Source: an uncultured Lachnotalea sp.
GTDB taxonomy: Bacteria > Bacillota > Clostridia > Lachnospirales > Lachnospiraceae
Length of the DNA stretch: 64,000 nucleotides
Assembly (NCBI GenBank): GCA_947066815.1
Contig: CAMSZT010000013.1
Location: forward strand, 21,946 to 85,945
Reading direction: 5' to 3'
Shown here in pieces: positions 50,621-57,579 of this stretch (its first letter is position 1; each line of letters opens with the position of its first letter). The notes under the pieces are model-generated. The model was not told the DNA's origin. It did not search any database and saw only the letters and a list, made by a program, of their open reading frames with translations. The position numbers were made by a program, and so were the translations under genes.

Positions 50621-51904
50621 TCAATATTCAACCTTGGCAAAATGTCCGTCCTTCACCGTGTAGGCGCAGAGAGACTTGTTGGCATAGTTGTAATCGCTGA
50701 AGAACAGATGCTCCGTGGAAACGCTCTCGTATCCCTCATAAGAAACGATTGCCTCCACCAGGGCCTTCGGGTCGTCCGTGCCCACCTTGCGGGCCGCCAG
50801 GAGCGTCAGCATGATGCCGTCATAGCAGTTTCCCGCAAACCCGTTGCAGGCTTCCGAGTACGTGTTGTTATAATCCGTCATGAAATTCACCATGGTGTCG
50901 CTGTAGTTCTCTTTCGTGATCACGTCCTCGAAATAAGCGGGAAGCGTTCCGCAGTAGATCCCGTTATAAGCCTGGTCCCCGCACAGGTCCAGGAACTCCT
51001 GGGTGAAGCACTGGCCGGGGCCGCTGAAGATCACGTCCTCGGAAACGCCAAGCTGGCGGGCCTGAAGGATCACGGAAGCCACGTCGTAGTACTCGCCGGA
51101 GGTGTAGATGATGTCCGGCTCCAGGGCGATCACTTCCGTCAGAAGCGCCGAAAAGTCCTTGGTCTCCCCGGATACGAAGGAATTGCTGTACACGATCTCG
51201 CCGCCAAGCTCCGGCCATTTCTCCGTCAGGATGCTGTTGACGTTCACGCCCAGGTCCGTGGTCGCATAGAGGATCGCCATCTTGCTCCCCTCTCCGGTGC
51301 AGGCAAACAGCGTGTCCGCCACGCCGTTGATCTCAATGGTGGCCGTCGGAGAGATCGGCACCAGCAGATCGCCCGTCTGGGGGAAATCCTGATGGGAGAT
51401 ATTGGGGGCGATCAGAGGCATCCCGCCGCTCTGATAGATCGGGGCCGTGGCCATCCCCACGGAAGAACCAAAAGTTCCCACCACCGCGAACACGTCTTTG
51501 TCGTCAATGATCTGGTTGGCAAGGTTGGTCGCCTGGGTCACGTCGCTCTGGTCGTCCAGGATCTCAAGCTCCACCTCTTTCCCTCCGAGTCCGCCGCTCT
51601 CGTTGAACTGCTTCACAGCCATCTCCAGGGCATTCTTGTAAGCCATGCCATACTGAGAATTTGGTCCGGTCAGAGGGATCGGGGAAGCGATCTTTACCTT
51701 GTCATAATTCTGAGAACCTTCCTCCTGCGGGGCGGCCTCCGTTCCCGCGTCCGCCTTCTCCGAACCTCCCTGGTCCGAGGCGCTCCCGTCCGCCTCCTGC
51801 TTCGGCGCGGACGTCTCCTTCTTCTCGTCCCCTCCGGAACCACAGCCCGCCATCAGCGACAGGACCATCGTCAGGGCCACCAGTACACTCAACAGCTTTT
51901 TCAT
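50621..51904 (-). CDS. livK: ABC transporter substrate-binding lipoprotein LivK/LivJ type (cluster 2)
   Basis: The 427-residue lipoprotein begins MKKLLSVLVALTMVLSLMAGC (lipobox MAGC, C21), with an acidic linker to about residue 60. A type I periplasmic-binding fold follows (KIASPIPLTGPNSQYGMAYKN, FNESGGLGGKEVELEI, IYQSGGMPLIAPNIS). RBS GGAGGAAGT precedes the ATG. It differs from the cluster 1 protein across the ligand-binding face, so a different ligand is likely. A consensus promoter and two CcpA/LacI-like palindromes lie in the 410-bp gap upstream, suggesting carbon-dependent control. Confidence 0.9.
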   Translation of the reverse strand: MKKLLSVLVALTMVLSLMAGCGSGGDEKKETSAPKQEADGSASDQGGSEKADAGTEAAPQEEGSQNYDKVKIASPIPLTGPNSQYGMAYKNALEMAVKQFNESGGLGGKEVELEILDDQSDVTQATNLANQIIDDKDVFAVVGTFGSSVGMATAPIYQSGGMPLIAPNISHQDFPQTGDLLVPISPTATIEINGVADTLFACTGEGSKMAILYATTDLGVNVNSILTEKWPELGGEIVYSNSFVSGETKDFSALLTEVIALEPDIIYTSGEYYDVASVILQARQLGVSEDVIFSGPGQCFTQEFLDLCGDQAYNGIYCGTLPAYFEDVITKENYSDTMVNFMTDYNNTYSEACNGFAGNCYDGIMLTLLAARKVGTDDPKALVEAIVSYEGYESVSTEHLFFSDYNYANKSLCAYTVKDGHFAKVEY

Positions 51905-51955
51905 CTTACTTCCTCCTTTGAATGATAAATAATATAGATGTTTTGTGCCATTCAG

Positions 51956-51967
51956 GAAAACGTTTTC
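51956..51967. promoter_or_regulatory. CcpA/LacI-type palindrome in the livK2 leader
   Basis: GAAAACGTTTTC is a perfect 12-bp palindrome with the central CG of LacI-family/cre sites. It lies about 30-40 bases downstream of the -10 box, a position where a bound repressor blocks elongation. Confidence 0.55.
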
Positions 51968-51995
51968 TCAAAATGCACAAAATAAGTATATGGTT

Positions 51996-52024
51996 ATTAT
52001 ATCTATCTGTCCTTCCATTGTCAA
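51996..52024 (-). promoter_or_regulatory. Consensus sigma-A promoter of the second liv operon
   Basis: On the minus strand: TTGACA (52019-52024), a 17-bp spacer and TATAAT (51996-52001), exact consensus. It lies about 90 bases before the livK2 start. Confidence 0.85.
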
Positions 52025-52127
52025 CTATTACTTTATTTTTTTCAATATTCCCCTGTTTCTTATGCATCATTTCCTTTTTTTCTCCGTTTCCAGTCAAAAA
52101 TGTCTCACCAGACTTACATCTTTTTTA

Positions 52128-52139
52128 GAAAACGTTTTT
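52128..52139. promoter_or_regulatory. Second CcpA/LacI-like site upstream of livK2
   Basis: GAAAACGTTTTT differs by one base from the palindrome at 51956-51967 and lies about 104 bp upstream of the -35 box. Two sites flanking a promoter would permit looping, although the second could be chance in AT-rich DNA. Confidence 0.35.
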
Positions 52140-52169
52140 ACAGATATAAACAACTTTTCGCCCCATGCG

Positions 52170-52235
52170 CAATCGAATAGGGGAGCGGTCCTTTTCCCCT
52201 ACTCGCCGCGCGCCCCATGCGCCGCTTCCGCGGCA
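52170..52235. repeat. Dispersed double-hairpin repeat, family 3, copy B
   Basis: CAATCGAATAGGGG, then CCCCTACTCGCCGCGCG and GCCGC/GCGGC align in order with the element at 24218-24282. Stem bases differ in a compensatory way (AGCAGGAG versus TAGGGG arms). Flanking CCCCATGCGC and GCATGGGGCTGCGC (52161-52259) extend the inverted symmetry. Confidence 0.55.
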
Positions 52236-52260
52236 TACTTCCTCTGCATGGGGCTGCGCA

Positions 52261-52301
52261 TAAAAAACCGGGCCTCCCTTTTTTCAAAGGACCGGCCCGG
52301 C
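52261..52301 (-). terminator. Rho-independent terminator of nth
   Basis: On the minus strand CCGGGCC (52294-52300) pairs with GGCCCGG (52268-52274), followed by TTTTTTATGC. It lies immediately after the endonuclease III stop codon. Confidence 0.82.
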
Positions 52302-52314
52302 CTGTTTTCTTCTT

Positions 52315-52950
52315 TTATATCCCCTTCTTCGCACACACGTCCGCCAGACAGCACCGCCCGCAAAAGGGCGCCGTCCTGGCCGTGCACACCTCCCGCCCGT
52401 GATAAACAAACCGATGACAGAGACTGTTCCCTTCCTCCGGCGGGATGATCTCCCAGAGGGCCATCTCCACCTTTTTGGGATCTTTCACCCCGTCCACCAG
52501 CCCGATCCGGTTCGCCAGGCGGATGCAGTGGGTGTCCGTCACGATGGCCGGCTTCCCGAACACATCCCCCATGATCAGGTTCGCGCTCTTTCGTCCCACC
52601 CCTGGGAGCGCCAGAAGCGCCTTAAAATCATCCGGCACCTGCCCGCCATACCGCTCCTTCAAAATCTTCATACAGGCGCTTATGTCCCTTGCCTTGCTCT
52701 TTCCCAGACCGCAGGGCCGCACGATGGCTTCGATGTCCTCTGCGTCCGCCGCCGCCAGCGCGTCCACGTCCGGATACTTCGCGTACAGGTCCTCCACCAC
52801 CACGTTGACCCTGGCATCCGTACACTGGGCCGCCAGCCGCACGCTCACCAAAAGCTTCCACGCCTGGTCGTAATCCAGCGTGCAGTCCGCATCCGGATAC
52901 TCCTCTTTCAAACGCTCGATCACGATTCCCGCAAGTTCTTCTTTTGTCAT
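52315..52950 (-). CDS. nth: Endonuclease III
   Basis: The ATG at 52950 follows AAAGGAGCGGG. The 211-residue protein has the helix-hairpin-helix LLALPGVGRKSANLI with catalytic Lys121, catalytic Asp139 in VTDTHCIRLANRIGL, and a C-terminal [4Fe-4S] site. The cysteine spacing is C-x7-C-x2-C-x5-C (CTARTAPFCGRCCLADVC), one residue longer in the first gap than E. coli Nth. It removes oxidised pyrimidines and nicks abasic sites in base excision repair. It is monocistronic with its own terminator, and a family 4 hairpin lies 38 bases before the start. Confidence 0.94.
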   Translation of the reverse strand: MTKEELAGIVIERLKEEYPDADCTLDYDQAWKLLVSVRLAAQCTDARVNVVVEDLYAKYPDVDALAAADAEDIEAIVRPCGLGKSKARDISACMKILKERYGGQVPDDFKALLALPGVGRKSANLIMGDVFGKPAIVTDTHCIRLANRIGLVDGVKDPKKVEMALWEIIPPEEGNSLCHRFVYHGREVCTARTAPFCGRCCLADVCAKKGI

Positions 52951-52987
52951 CTCCCGCTCCTTTCCCGCCGGTCCCGCCCGTCCCCGA

Positions 52988-53011
52988 GGAAACGCTTTGA
53001 TCAGCGTTTCC
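52988..53011. repeat. 24-bp hairpin repeat, family 4, copy B
   Basis: GGAAACGCT, TTGATC, AGCGTTTCC is the exact reverse complement of the 24-mer at 21592-21615. It lies in the leader of nth, as copy A lies in the leader of purF. Confidence 0.7.
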
Positions 53012-53090
53012 CTAATCCTCTCCATTCTACCACAGCATGCCGCTTTTGCAATCCTGTTTTAAAAGAAATGTGATCGGGCCACGGGGAACA

Positions 53091-53714
53091 TTAAAACTCC
53101 TTTCTCTTATAGATTTCCATGGAGACCACGCAGGAAAGCAGCACGACGGCCGCTGTCCCAAGGCCCACTGCCGGAAGCAGGGACAGGAGCCGTTCCGGCG
53201 AAAGGCTGATCCTCACCCCGGTCTTTTCCATGATGAGGACCGCCGCAAAGGGGATCAAAAAGAGCAGGACCAGGATCACCCGGCTCTTTTCCGCCCCCAC
53301 CTTGAAGAGCACCGGCAGCACGACGGAGAGAAACAGGCCGGCGGTAATGACCGCCGCCCCCGTCACCCAGGCATCCTGAAAGACCGGAATCCCGTTCCTT
53401 CCGTTCAGGATGCACTGGACCAGAAGCCCAAAGGCGGCGGCCACGGCCATGCAGATCAGGGCAAACAGATACTTGCAAAGGACGATCTGCCCCCGGCTCA
53501 CGGGAAGCACATTTACGTAGACGTTCCAGCCGCTCTTTTCCCCGTAGGAGAAGGAGCTGATCACCAGCATGGTGCAGAAAAACACCGAAAATATCTGAAC
53601 TCCCGCCATCTGCGTGCCGTACACGCCCAGGAGCTGATAGACCAGCAGCACGCCCGCATACAGGAGGATCACCCGCCGCATGGTAAAAAATTCATTTTTG
53701 ATCAGTCCGCTCAT
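53091..53714 (-). CDS. ABC-2-type transporter permease
   Basis: The 207-residue protein MSGLIKNEFFTMRRVILLYAG has six hydrophobic segments and the ABC-2 subfamily pattern of small YhcI/BcrB-like permeases (SSFSYGEKSGWNVYVNVLP, VSRGQIVLCKYLFALIC). It overlaps or abuts the ATPase gene upstream (4 bases) and completes a two-gene exporter under a GntR repressor. Such GntR-ABC cassettes often respond to wall-active peptides or envelope stress. The substrate here is unknown. Confidence 0.82.
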   Translation of the reverse strand: MSGLIKNEFFTMRRVILLYAGVLLVYQLLGVYGTQMAGVQIFSVFFCTMLVISSFSYGEKSGWNVYVNVLPVSRGQIVLCKYLFALICMAVAAAFGLLVQCILNGRNGIPVFQDAWVTGAAVITAGLFLSVVLPVLFKVGAEKSRVILVLLFLIPFAAVLIMEKTGVRISLSPERLLSLLPAVGLGTAAVVLLSCVVSMEIYKRKEF

Positions 53715-54557
53715 TTACTTTCCCTCCCTGCTGTAAAACAACATGATATCTTCCAATCCCACTTTGTCAAGAGACAGGCCTCCCGGCGCCAAGTCCCTGC
53801 GCACAAGCGCTTCCACGCCAAAGGCGCTCTCCCGGACGCCGGCCACCGCTCCCTCCGGAAGCTCCGCGAGGCCCTCCCTCGTCCCGTGGAACAACCCGTG
53901 GGTTTCCAGGAGTACATCCTTTTCCTCCGAGAACAGGAGCCTCCCCTTGTGGATAAAGGTAATATAATCGCAGATCTTCTCCAGATCGCTGATGATGTGG
54001 GAAGAAATGAAGATGCTCCTCCTCTCGTCCTGGATAAAGTCCTGAAAGCTGTCCAGAAGTTCCTCCCTGGCCACCGGGTCCAGGCCGCTGGTGGCCTCGT
54101 CCAGGATCAGGAGCCTCGTGTCGTGGGCCATGGCCACCGCCAGGGAGAGCTTCATCTTCATTCCCCTGGAATACTCCTTCACCCGCTTGTTCCGGTCCAC
54201 GTGGTAATTGACAAGCAGCCGTTCAAACTCCTGCCGGTCCCAGCTTTTGTAGATACCCGACATGATCCGGCTCACATGGACGGCCGTCAGTTCCTCGGAA
54301 AAGCCGCAGCTATCCAAAACCACGCCGATGTTCTCCCAAGCACTCCGCCTCATGGTCCGGCAGTCCTTCCCGAACACCTCGATGCTTCCGCCGTCCCGCC
54401 TGATCATGTCCAGGATCAGCTTGATGGTGGTCGTCTTGCCGGCGCCGTTTTCCCCGATAAAGCCCATGATACAGCCGGAGGGAAGCGTGAGACTCACGTC
54501 CTCCAAGGCAAATCCCTGATACCGTTTCGATACTCCTCTTAATTTCAGTGCGTCCTC
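53715..54557 (-). CDS. ABC transporter ATPase of a GntR-controlled exporter
   Basis: The ATG at 54557 (GAGGAG upstream) gives 280 residues: Walker A GENGAGKTTT (about 38-47), degenerate signature YSRGMKMKLSLAVAMA, Walker B LLILDEATSGLDP and the switch His in ISSHIISDLEKI. The C-terminal 70 residues form the usual DrrA-type extension. It drives the permease at 53091-53714. It starts 48 bases after the GntR stop. Sequence type is close to the YhcH/EcsA drug or peptide exporters. Confidence 0.9.
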   Translation of the reverse strand, partial: EDALKLRGVSKRYQGFALEDVSLTLPSGCIMGFIGENGAGKTTTIKLILDMIRRDGGSIEVFGKDCRTMRRSAWENIGVVLDSCGFSEELTAVHVSRIMSGIYKSWDRQEFERLLVNYHVDRNKRVKEYSRGMKMKLSLAVAMAHDTRLLILDEATSGLDPVAREELLDSFQDFIQDERRSIFISSHIISDLEKICDYITFIHKGRLLFSEEKDVLLETHGLFHGTREGLAELPEGAVAGVRESAFGVEALVRRDLAPGGLSLDKVGLEDIMLFYSREGK

Positions 54558-54605
54558 CATGACATTCTCCTCGATTCTCTGTTCCATAAATTCTGTCAAA
54601 TGCGC

Positions 54606-54977
54606 CTACTCCTCCAGGAGGAGCCGCAGCATCTCCAGAAGCTCCCCGGCGGAAAGCCCTCCGGTCCTGGCCGCAGTCACGGCCCTCTCCAGATATCCTT
54701 CCGCCTCTTTGAGCTTCTGCTCTCTCAAAAACTCCCGATTGGGAGCGGCCACAAAGCTTCCCTTTCCGGTATAGGAAACAATGAACCCTTCCCGCTCCAG
54801 CTCCTCATAGGCCCGCTTGGTGGTGATCACGCTGATCCGAAGCTCCTTCGCCAGAAGCCGCATGGAAGGCAGGGCGTCCCCCTCCTTCAATTCGCCGGCA
54901 AGGATCTTCGCCTTGAACTGGGTCACGATCTGCTGGTAGATCGGTTCGCCGTTTGCGTTGCTGATAAAAATATTCAT
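54606..54977 (-). CDS. GntR-family repressor (YhcF/YtrA subfamily)
   Basis: The ATG at 54977 with GGGAGA upstream gives 123 residues. The winged helix spans about 8-75 (GEPIYQQIVTQFKAKILAGELKEGDALPSMRLLAKELRIS, ERE GFIVSYTGKGSFVA), with a short helical tail and no ligand domain, as in YtrA/YhcF repressors. It is first gene of the operon GntR-ATPase-permease. A 31-bp near-perfect palindrome over its promoter is the likely autoregulatory operator. Confidence 0.9.
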   Translation of the reverse strand: MNIFISNANGEPIYQQIVTQFKAKILAGELKEGDALPSMRLLAKELRISVITTKRAYEELEREGFIVSYTGKGSFVAAPNREFLREQKLKEAEGYLERAVTAARTGGLSAGELLEMLRLLLEE

Positions 54978-55000
54978 CTGTAATTCTCCCATGGGTACGC

Positions 55001-55047
55001 AATATTGTGTATATATAATATATACAATATTAACACGCAGATGTCAA
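55001..55047 (-). promoter_or_regulatory. GntR operon promoter with 31-bp palindromic operator
   Basis: AATATTG (55001-55007) to CAATATT (55025-55031) is a palindrome with 13 of 15 pairs matched around a TATATA core. On the minus strand TTGACA (55042-55047) and a 17-bp spacer lead into TATATA at 55019-55024, so the operator covers the -10 box. The remaining 230 bases to 55277 hold no gene or recognisable site. Confidence 0.78.
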
Positions 55048-55277
55048 GAGGAAAACCAAAAAACGGCATCGGGATATTTATATCATACATTAAAAATAAG
55101 GATGGACACTCCGCGGGAAATCTATGGTATCTTGATCCGCACATAAAAGAAAATCGAGAATCATAAATAAGCATTGCCTGCTCGACTGGAAAGGATGATG
55201 AAATTTCCGCTGCGTCGGCATGTACATAAAAGGTATATACTGTTTTATACTCACGGGTATCGGTTCCCCGTCCGCTC

Positions 55278-56306
55278 TCAGCCTTCCGTCTCCAAATATT
55301 CTCTCGTGACCTTCAAGACCACGTCCACGTCCTCCCTCGACACACCCGCATTGGTCACCATCCGGAAGAGTCCGTGGCTTTCCCCGTTCACCCGGATCCC
55401 ATGGTCCAGAAGATAGTCCGCGTAGGCGGCCCGCACCTCTTTCTCCGCCTCCATCCGGAAAAACACCATGTTGATCTCCACCGCGTCCACGTCACAGGCA
55501 ATTCCCGGGATCCGGGCAAGCCCCTCCGCCAGACGCCTTGCATTGTCATGGTCCACATGGAGCCGCTTCGGCATCTCCTCGATGGCGATCAGGGCCGGGG
55601 CCGCCAGGATCCCTGCCTGCCGCATGCCCCCGCCGAGCATCTTCCTGTTCTTCCTCGCCTTCTCGACAAAGGCCCGGCTTCCGGCCAGCACGCTTCCCAC
55701 CGGAGCGCAGAGCCCCTTTGAGAGACAGCAGGAGACGGAATCCACGTAACGGGTCAGTTCTTTGACGTCCACACCCAGGGCCGCCGCCGCGTTGAAGCAC
55801 CTGGCCCCGTCCAGATGGACCGGGATCCCCCGGCCTTTCGCCATCTCATGGATCTCCTTCATGACGGAAATCGGGACCACCCTCCCGTTTGCCAGGGCAT
55901 TTTCCAGGCAGATGAGCGTTGTCACCGGGCGGTGGATGTCCTCCTCGCAGACGGCGTCCTCGATCATGGCGGCGTCCGGCATCCCGTTCTCAAAATGGAG
56001 GGTCCGCATATTGGCGCCGGAGAGCACCGCCACGGCCCCAACCTCGTGCTCATAGATGTGGGCCGAGTCGCTGACGATGATCTCGTCCCCGCGATTCGTC
56101 CAAGTCATGACGGCCGTCTGGTTGCCCTGGGTCCCGCTGGTGACAAACAGCGCCGCCTCCTTCCCGAGGATCTCGGCCGCCCGCTCCTCCAGACGGTTCA
56201 CCGTCGGGTCGTCCCGGTAGACGTCGTCCCCCACCAGGCAGGAAAAAGCCGCCTCCCGCATCTTGTCCGTAGGCTGTGTCACCGTGTCGCTCCTCACATC
56301 GATCAT
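55278..56306 (-). CDS. ltaE: Low-specificity threonine aldolase
   Basis: The ATG at 56306 after GAGGAGG gives 342 residues of a fold-type I PLP enzyme. It begins MIDVRSDTVTQPTDKMREAA, with FVTSGTQGNQTAVM, VHLDGARCFNAAAALGV (PLP-binding Asp) and the Schiff-base lysine in SCCLSKGLCAPVGS. It splits L-threonine or allo-threonine to glycine and acetaldehyde. It lies 51 bases downstream of trmL, and the two with the gene at 56858 probably form an operon. Confidence 0.92.
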   Translation of the reverse strand: MIDVRSDTVTQPTDKMREAAFSCLVGDDVYRDDPTVNRLEERAAEILGKEAALFVTSGTQGNQTAVMTWTNRGDEIIVSDSAHIYEHEVGAVAVLSGANMRTLHFENGMPDAAMIEDAVCEEDIHRPVTTLICLENALANGRVVPISVMKEIHEMAKGRGIPVHLDGARCFNAAAALGVDVKELTRYVDSVSCCLSKGLCAPVGSVLAGSRAFVEKARKNRKMLGGGMRQAGILAAPALIAIEEMPKRLHVDHDNARRLAEGLARIPGIACDVDAVEINMVFFRMEAEKEVRAAYADYLLDHGIRVNGESHGLFRMVTNAGVSREDVDVVLKVTREYLETEG

Positions 56307-56357
56307 ATCTTGTTCCTCCTCACCTTTCAAATATCTTAATAAAATTTTATGTAACTC

Positions 56358-56879
56358 CTACACCTGCTCCCAGGAAAAACTCCTGGGTTTTCCGGCCTCC
56401 TGCATGTGGGCAAACCGGTTCTGCCGGAGAGCCTCGTAAAGTACGATGGCCACGGAATTGGCCAGGTTCAGGGAACGGATGTCCGGCAGCATGGGGATGC
56501 GGACCGTCGTCTCCTTGTGCTTCGCCAGAAGCTCCTCCGGGATTCCGGCGCTCTCCTTTCCGAACATGATGTAAGCCCCCGGCTCGTAGGAAACCTCCGT
56601 GTAGGCTCTCGGCGCCTTGGTGGAAGCCATGTAAAGCTTCTCCGCGGCCCGTGGATTTTTCTCCAGGAAGTCCCGGTAACAATCGTATATCGTCACGTCC
56701 AGCTTGTCCCAGTAGTCGAGTCCCGCCCGCTTCACCGCCTTCTCATTGACCTGGAAGCCCAGCGGCCCGATCAGGTGGAGACGGCTCCCCGTCGCCACGC
56801 AGGTCCGGCCGATGTTGCCGGTGTTGGCCGGCATCTCCGGCTCCAAAAGTACGATATTCATCGCGGGATACGGATCCAT
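56358..56879 (-). CDS. trmL: tRNA (cytidine/uridine-34-2'-O)-methyltransferase TrmL
   Basis: The start at 56879 (GGAGG upstream) is favoured over the ATG at 56861, which lacks an RBS. The 173-residue SPOUT methyltransferase has NIVLLEPEMPANTGNIGRTC, the knot motifs YIMFGKESAGIPEELL and the SAM loop MLPDIRSLNLANSVAIVLYEALRQ. It methylates the wobble base of tRNA-Leu. The start overlaps the preceding gene by 22 bases. Confidence 0.94.
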   Translation of the reverse strand: MDPYPAMNIVLLEPEMPANTGNIGRTCVATGSRLHLIGPLGFQVNEKAVKRAGLDYWDKLDVTIYDCYRDFLEKNPRAAEKLYMASTKAPRAYTEVSYEPGAYIMFGKESAGIPEELLAKHKETTVRIPMLPDIRSLNLANSVAIVLYEALRQNRFAHMQEAGKPRSFSWEQV

Positions 56880-57433
56880 GGCCGCACCTCCTCCGTCTTT
56901 TTCTTCAGCTTTTCTATCTCGTCCGGCGCCGGCCGGTTCAGATAACTTCGGACCTCCCCGTTCAAGATCAGGCGGTCCCTGCCTCCCGTGACCTTCCCGA
57001 TGACGGCCCCGCAGATCCCTGCTTCCTCCAATTGAAACAGGACGTCATTCCCGTTGTCCGCCGCGAACAGAGCGCAGCCGCCGGATAAAAGCTCATAGGG
57101 ATTTAAGTCCAGGGCCTCGCAGATCTCGACGGTCTCCTGCCGGATGGGGATCCGTCTCAGATACACCGCGAGCCCCGCCTGATACCGCTCCGCCATATCC
57201 CAGAGCGCCGCCAGGATGCCGCCTTTCTCCACCGCTTCCACAAAGACTCTACCCTCTTCCACTCTCACCGCCCCTTCCGGCCGTCTTTCCAGCTCTTTCC
57301 GAAATCCCAGGGCCGTCCTGAGCAAATCCTGCGGAAGCATCCTCCCCAGGCGTTCTTTTTCCCTCTCCGCCGCGTACACGGTCCCTTCTAATCCGATACA
57401 GCCTCCGACCACCAGGTCCTGTCCCGGCTTCAT
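56858..57433 (-). CDS. AIR synthase-related C-terminal domain protein (HypE-like), N-terminal domain absent
   Basis: The ATG at 57433 follows GAGGAGGAG. The 191-residue protein begins MKPGQDLVVGGCIGLEGT, a stretch that in full-length HypE/ThiL/SelD-like proteins is the junction after the N-terminal ATP-binding domain. The rest is a C-terminal AIRS_C domain (NPYELLSGGCALFAADNG, AGICGAVIGKVTGG). The roughly 130-residue N-terminal half is missing, yet the RBS and operon position look natural. It may be a shortened paralogue with a new role or a truncated gene still transcribed with trmL. Function unknown. Confidence 0.7.
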   Translation of the reverse strand: MKPGQDLVVGGCIGLEGTVYAAEREKERLGRMLPQDLLRTALGFRKELERRPEGAVRVEEGRVFVEAVEKGGILAALWDMAERYQAGLAVYLRRIPIRQETVEICEALDLNPYELLSGGCALFAADNGNDVLFQLEEAGICGAVIGKVTGGRDRLILNGEVRSYLNRPAPDEIEKLKKKTEEVRPWIRIPR

Positions 57434-57495
57434 ACGCACTCCTCCTCAAACTCCCCCGGAGGGGGTTTTATCATATAAGAGACTTTCCTGATATG

Positions 57496-57539
57496 ATGAA
57501 AACAGAAGCCGCCATTCCGTAAAAGAAATGGGGCTTCTG
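57496..57539 (-). terminator. Terminator after the first VanW gene
   Basis: On the minus strand CAGAAGCC-CCATT and AATGG-CGGCTTCTG pair (57503-57539) around a U-rich loop, followed by TTTTCATC. It ends the VanW transcript ahead of the gene at 57433. Confidence 0.75.
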
Positions 57540-57579
57540 TACAGTATACCATATTGTCCGAGAGTTCGCATCTGATTTT

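Noticed and set aside
51905..52150. T-box or amino-acid riboswitch before livK2
   Set aside because: No T-box (TGGNACCGCG) or known aptamer core is present; the AT-rich stretch holds a promoter and operator-like palindromes.
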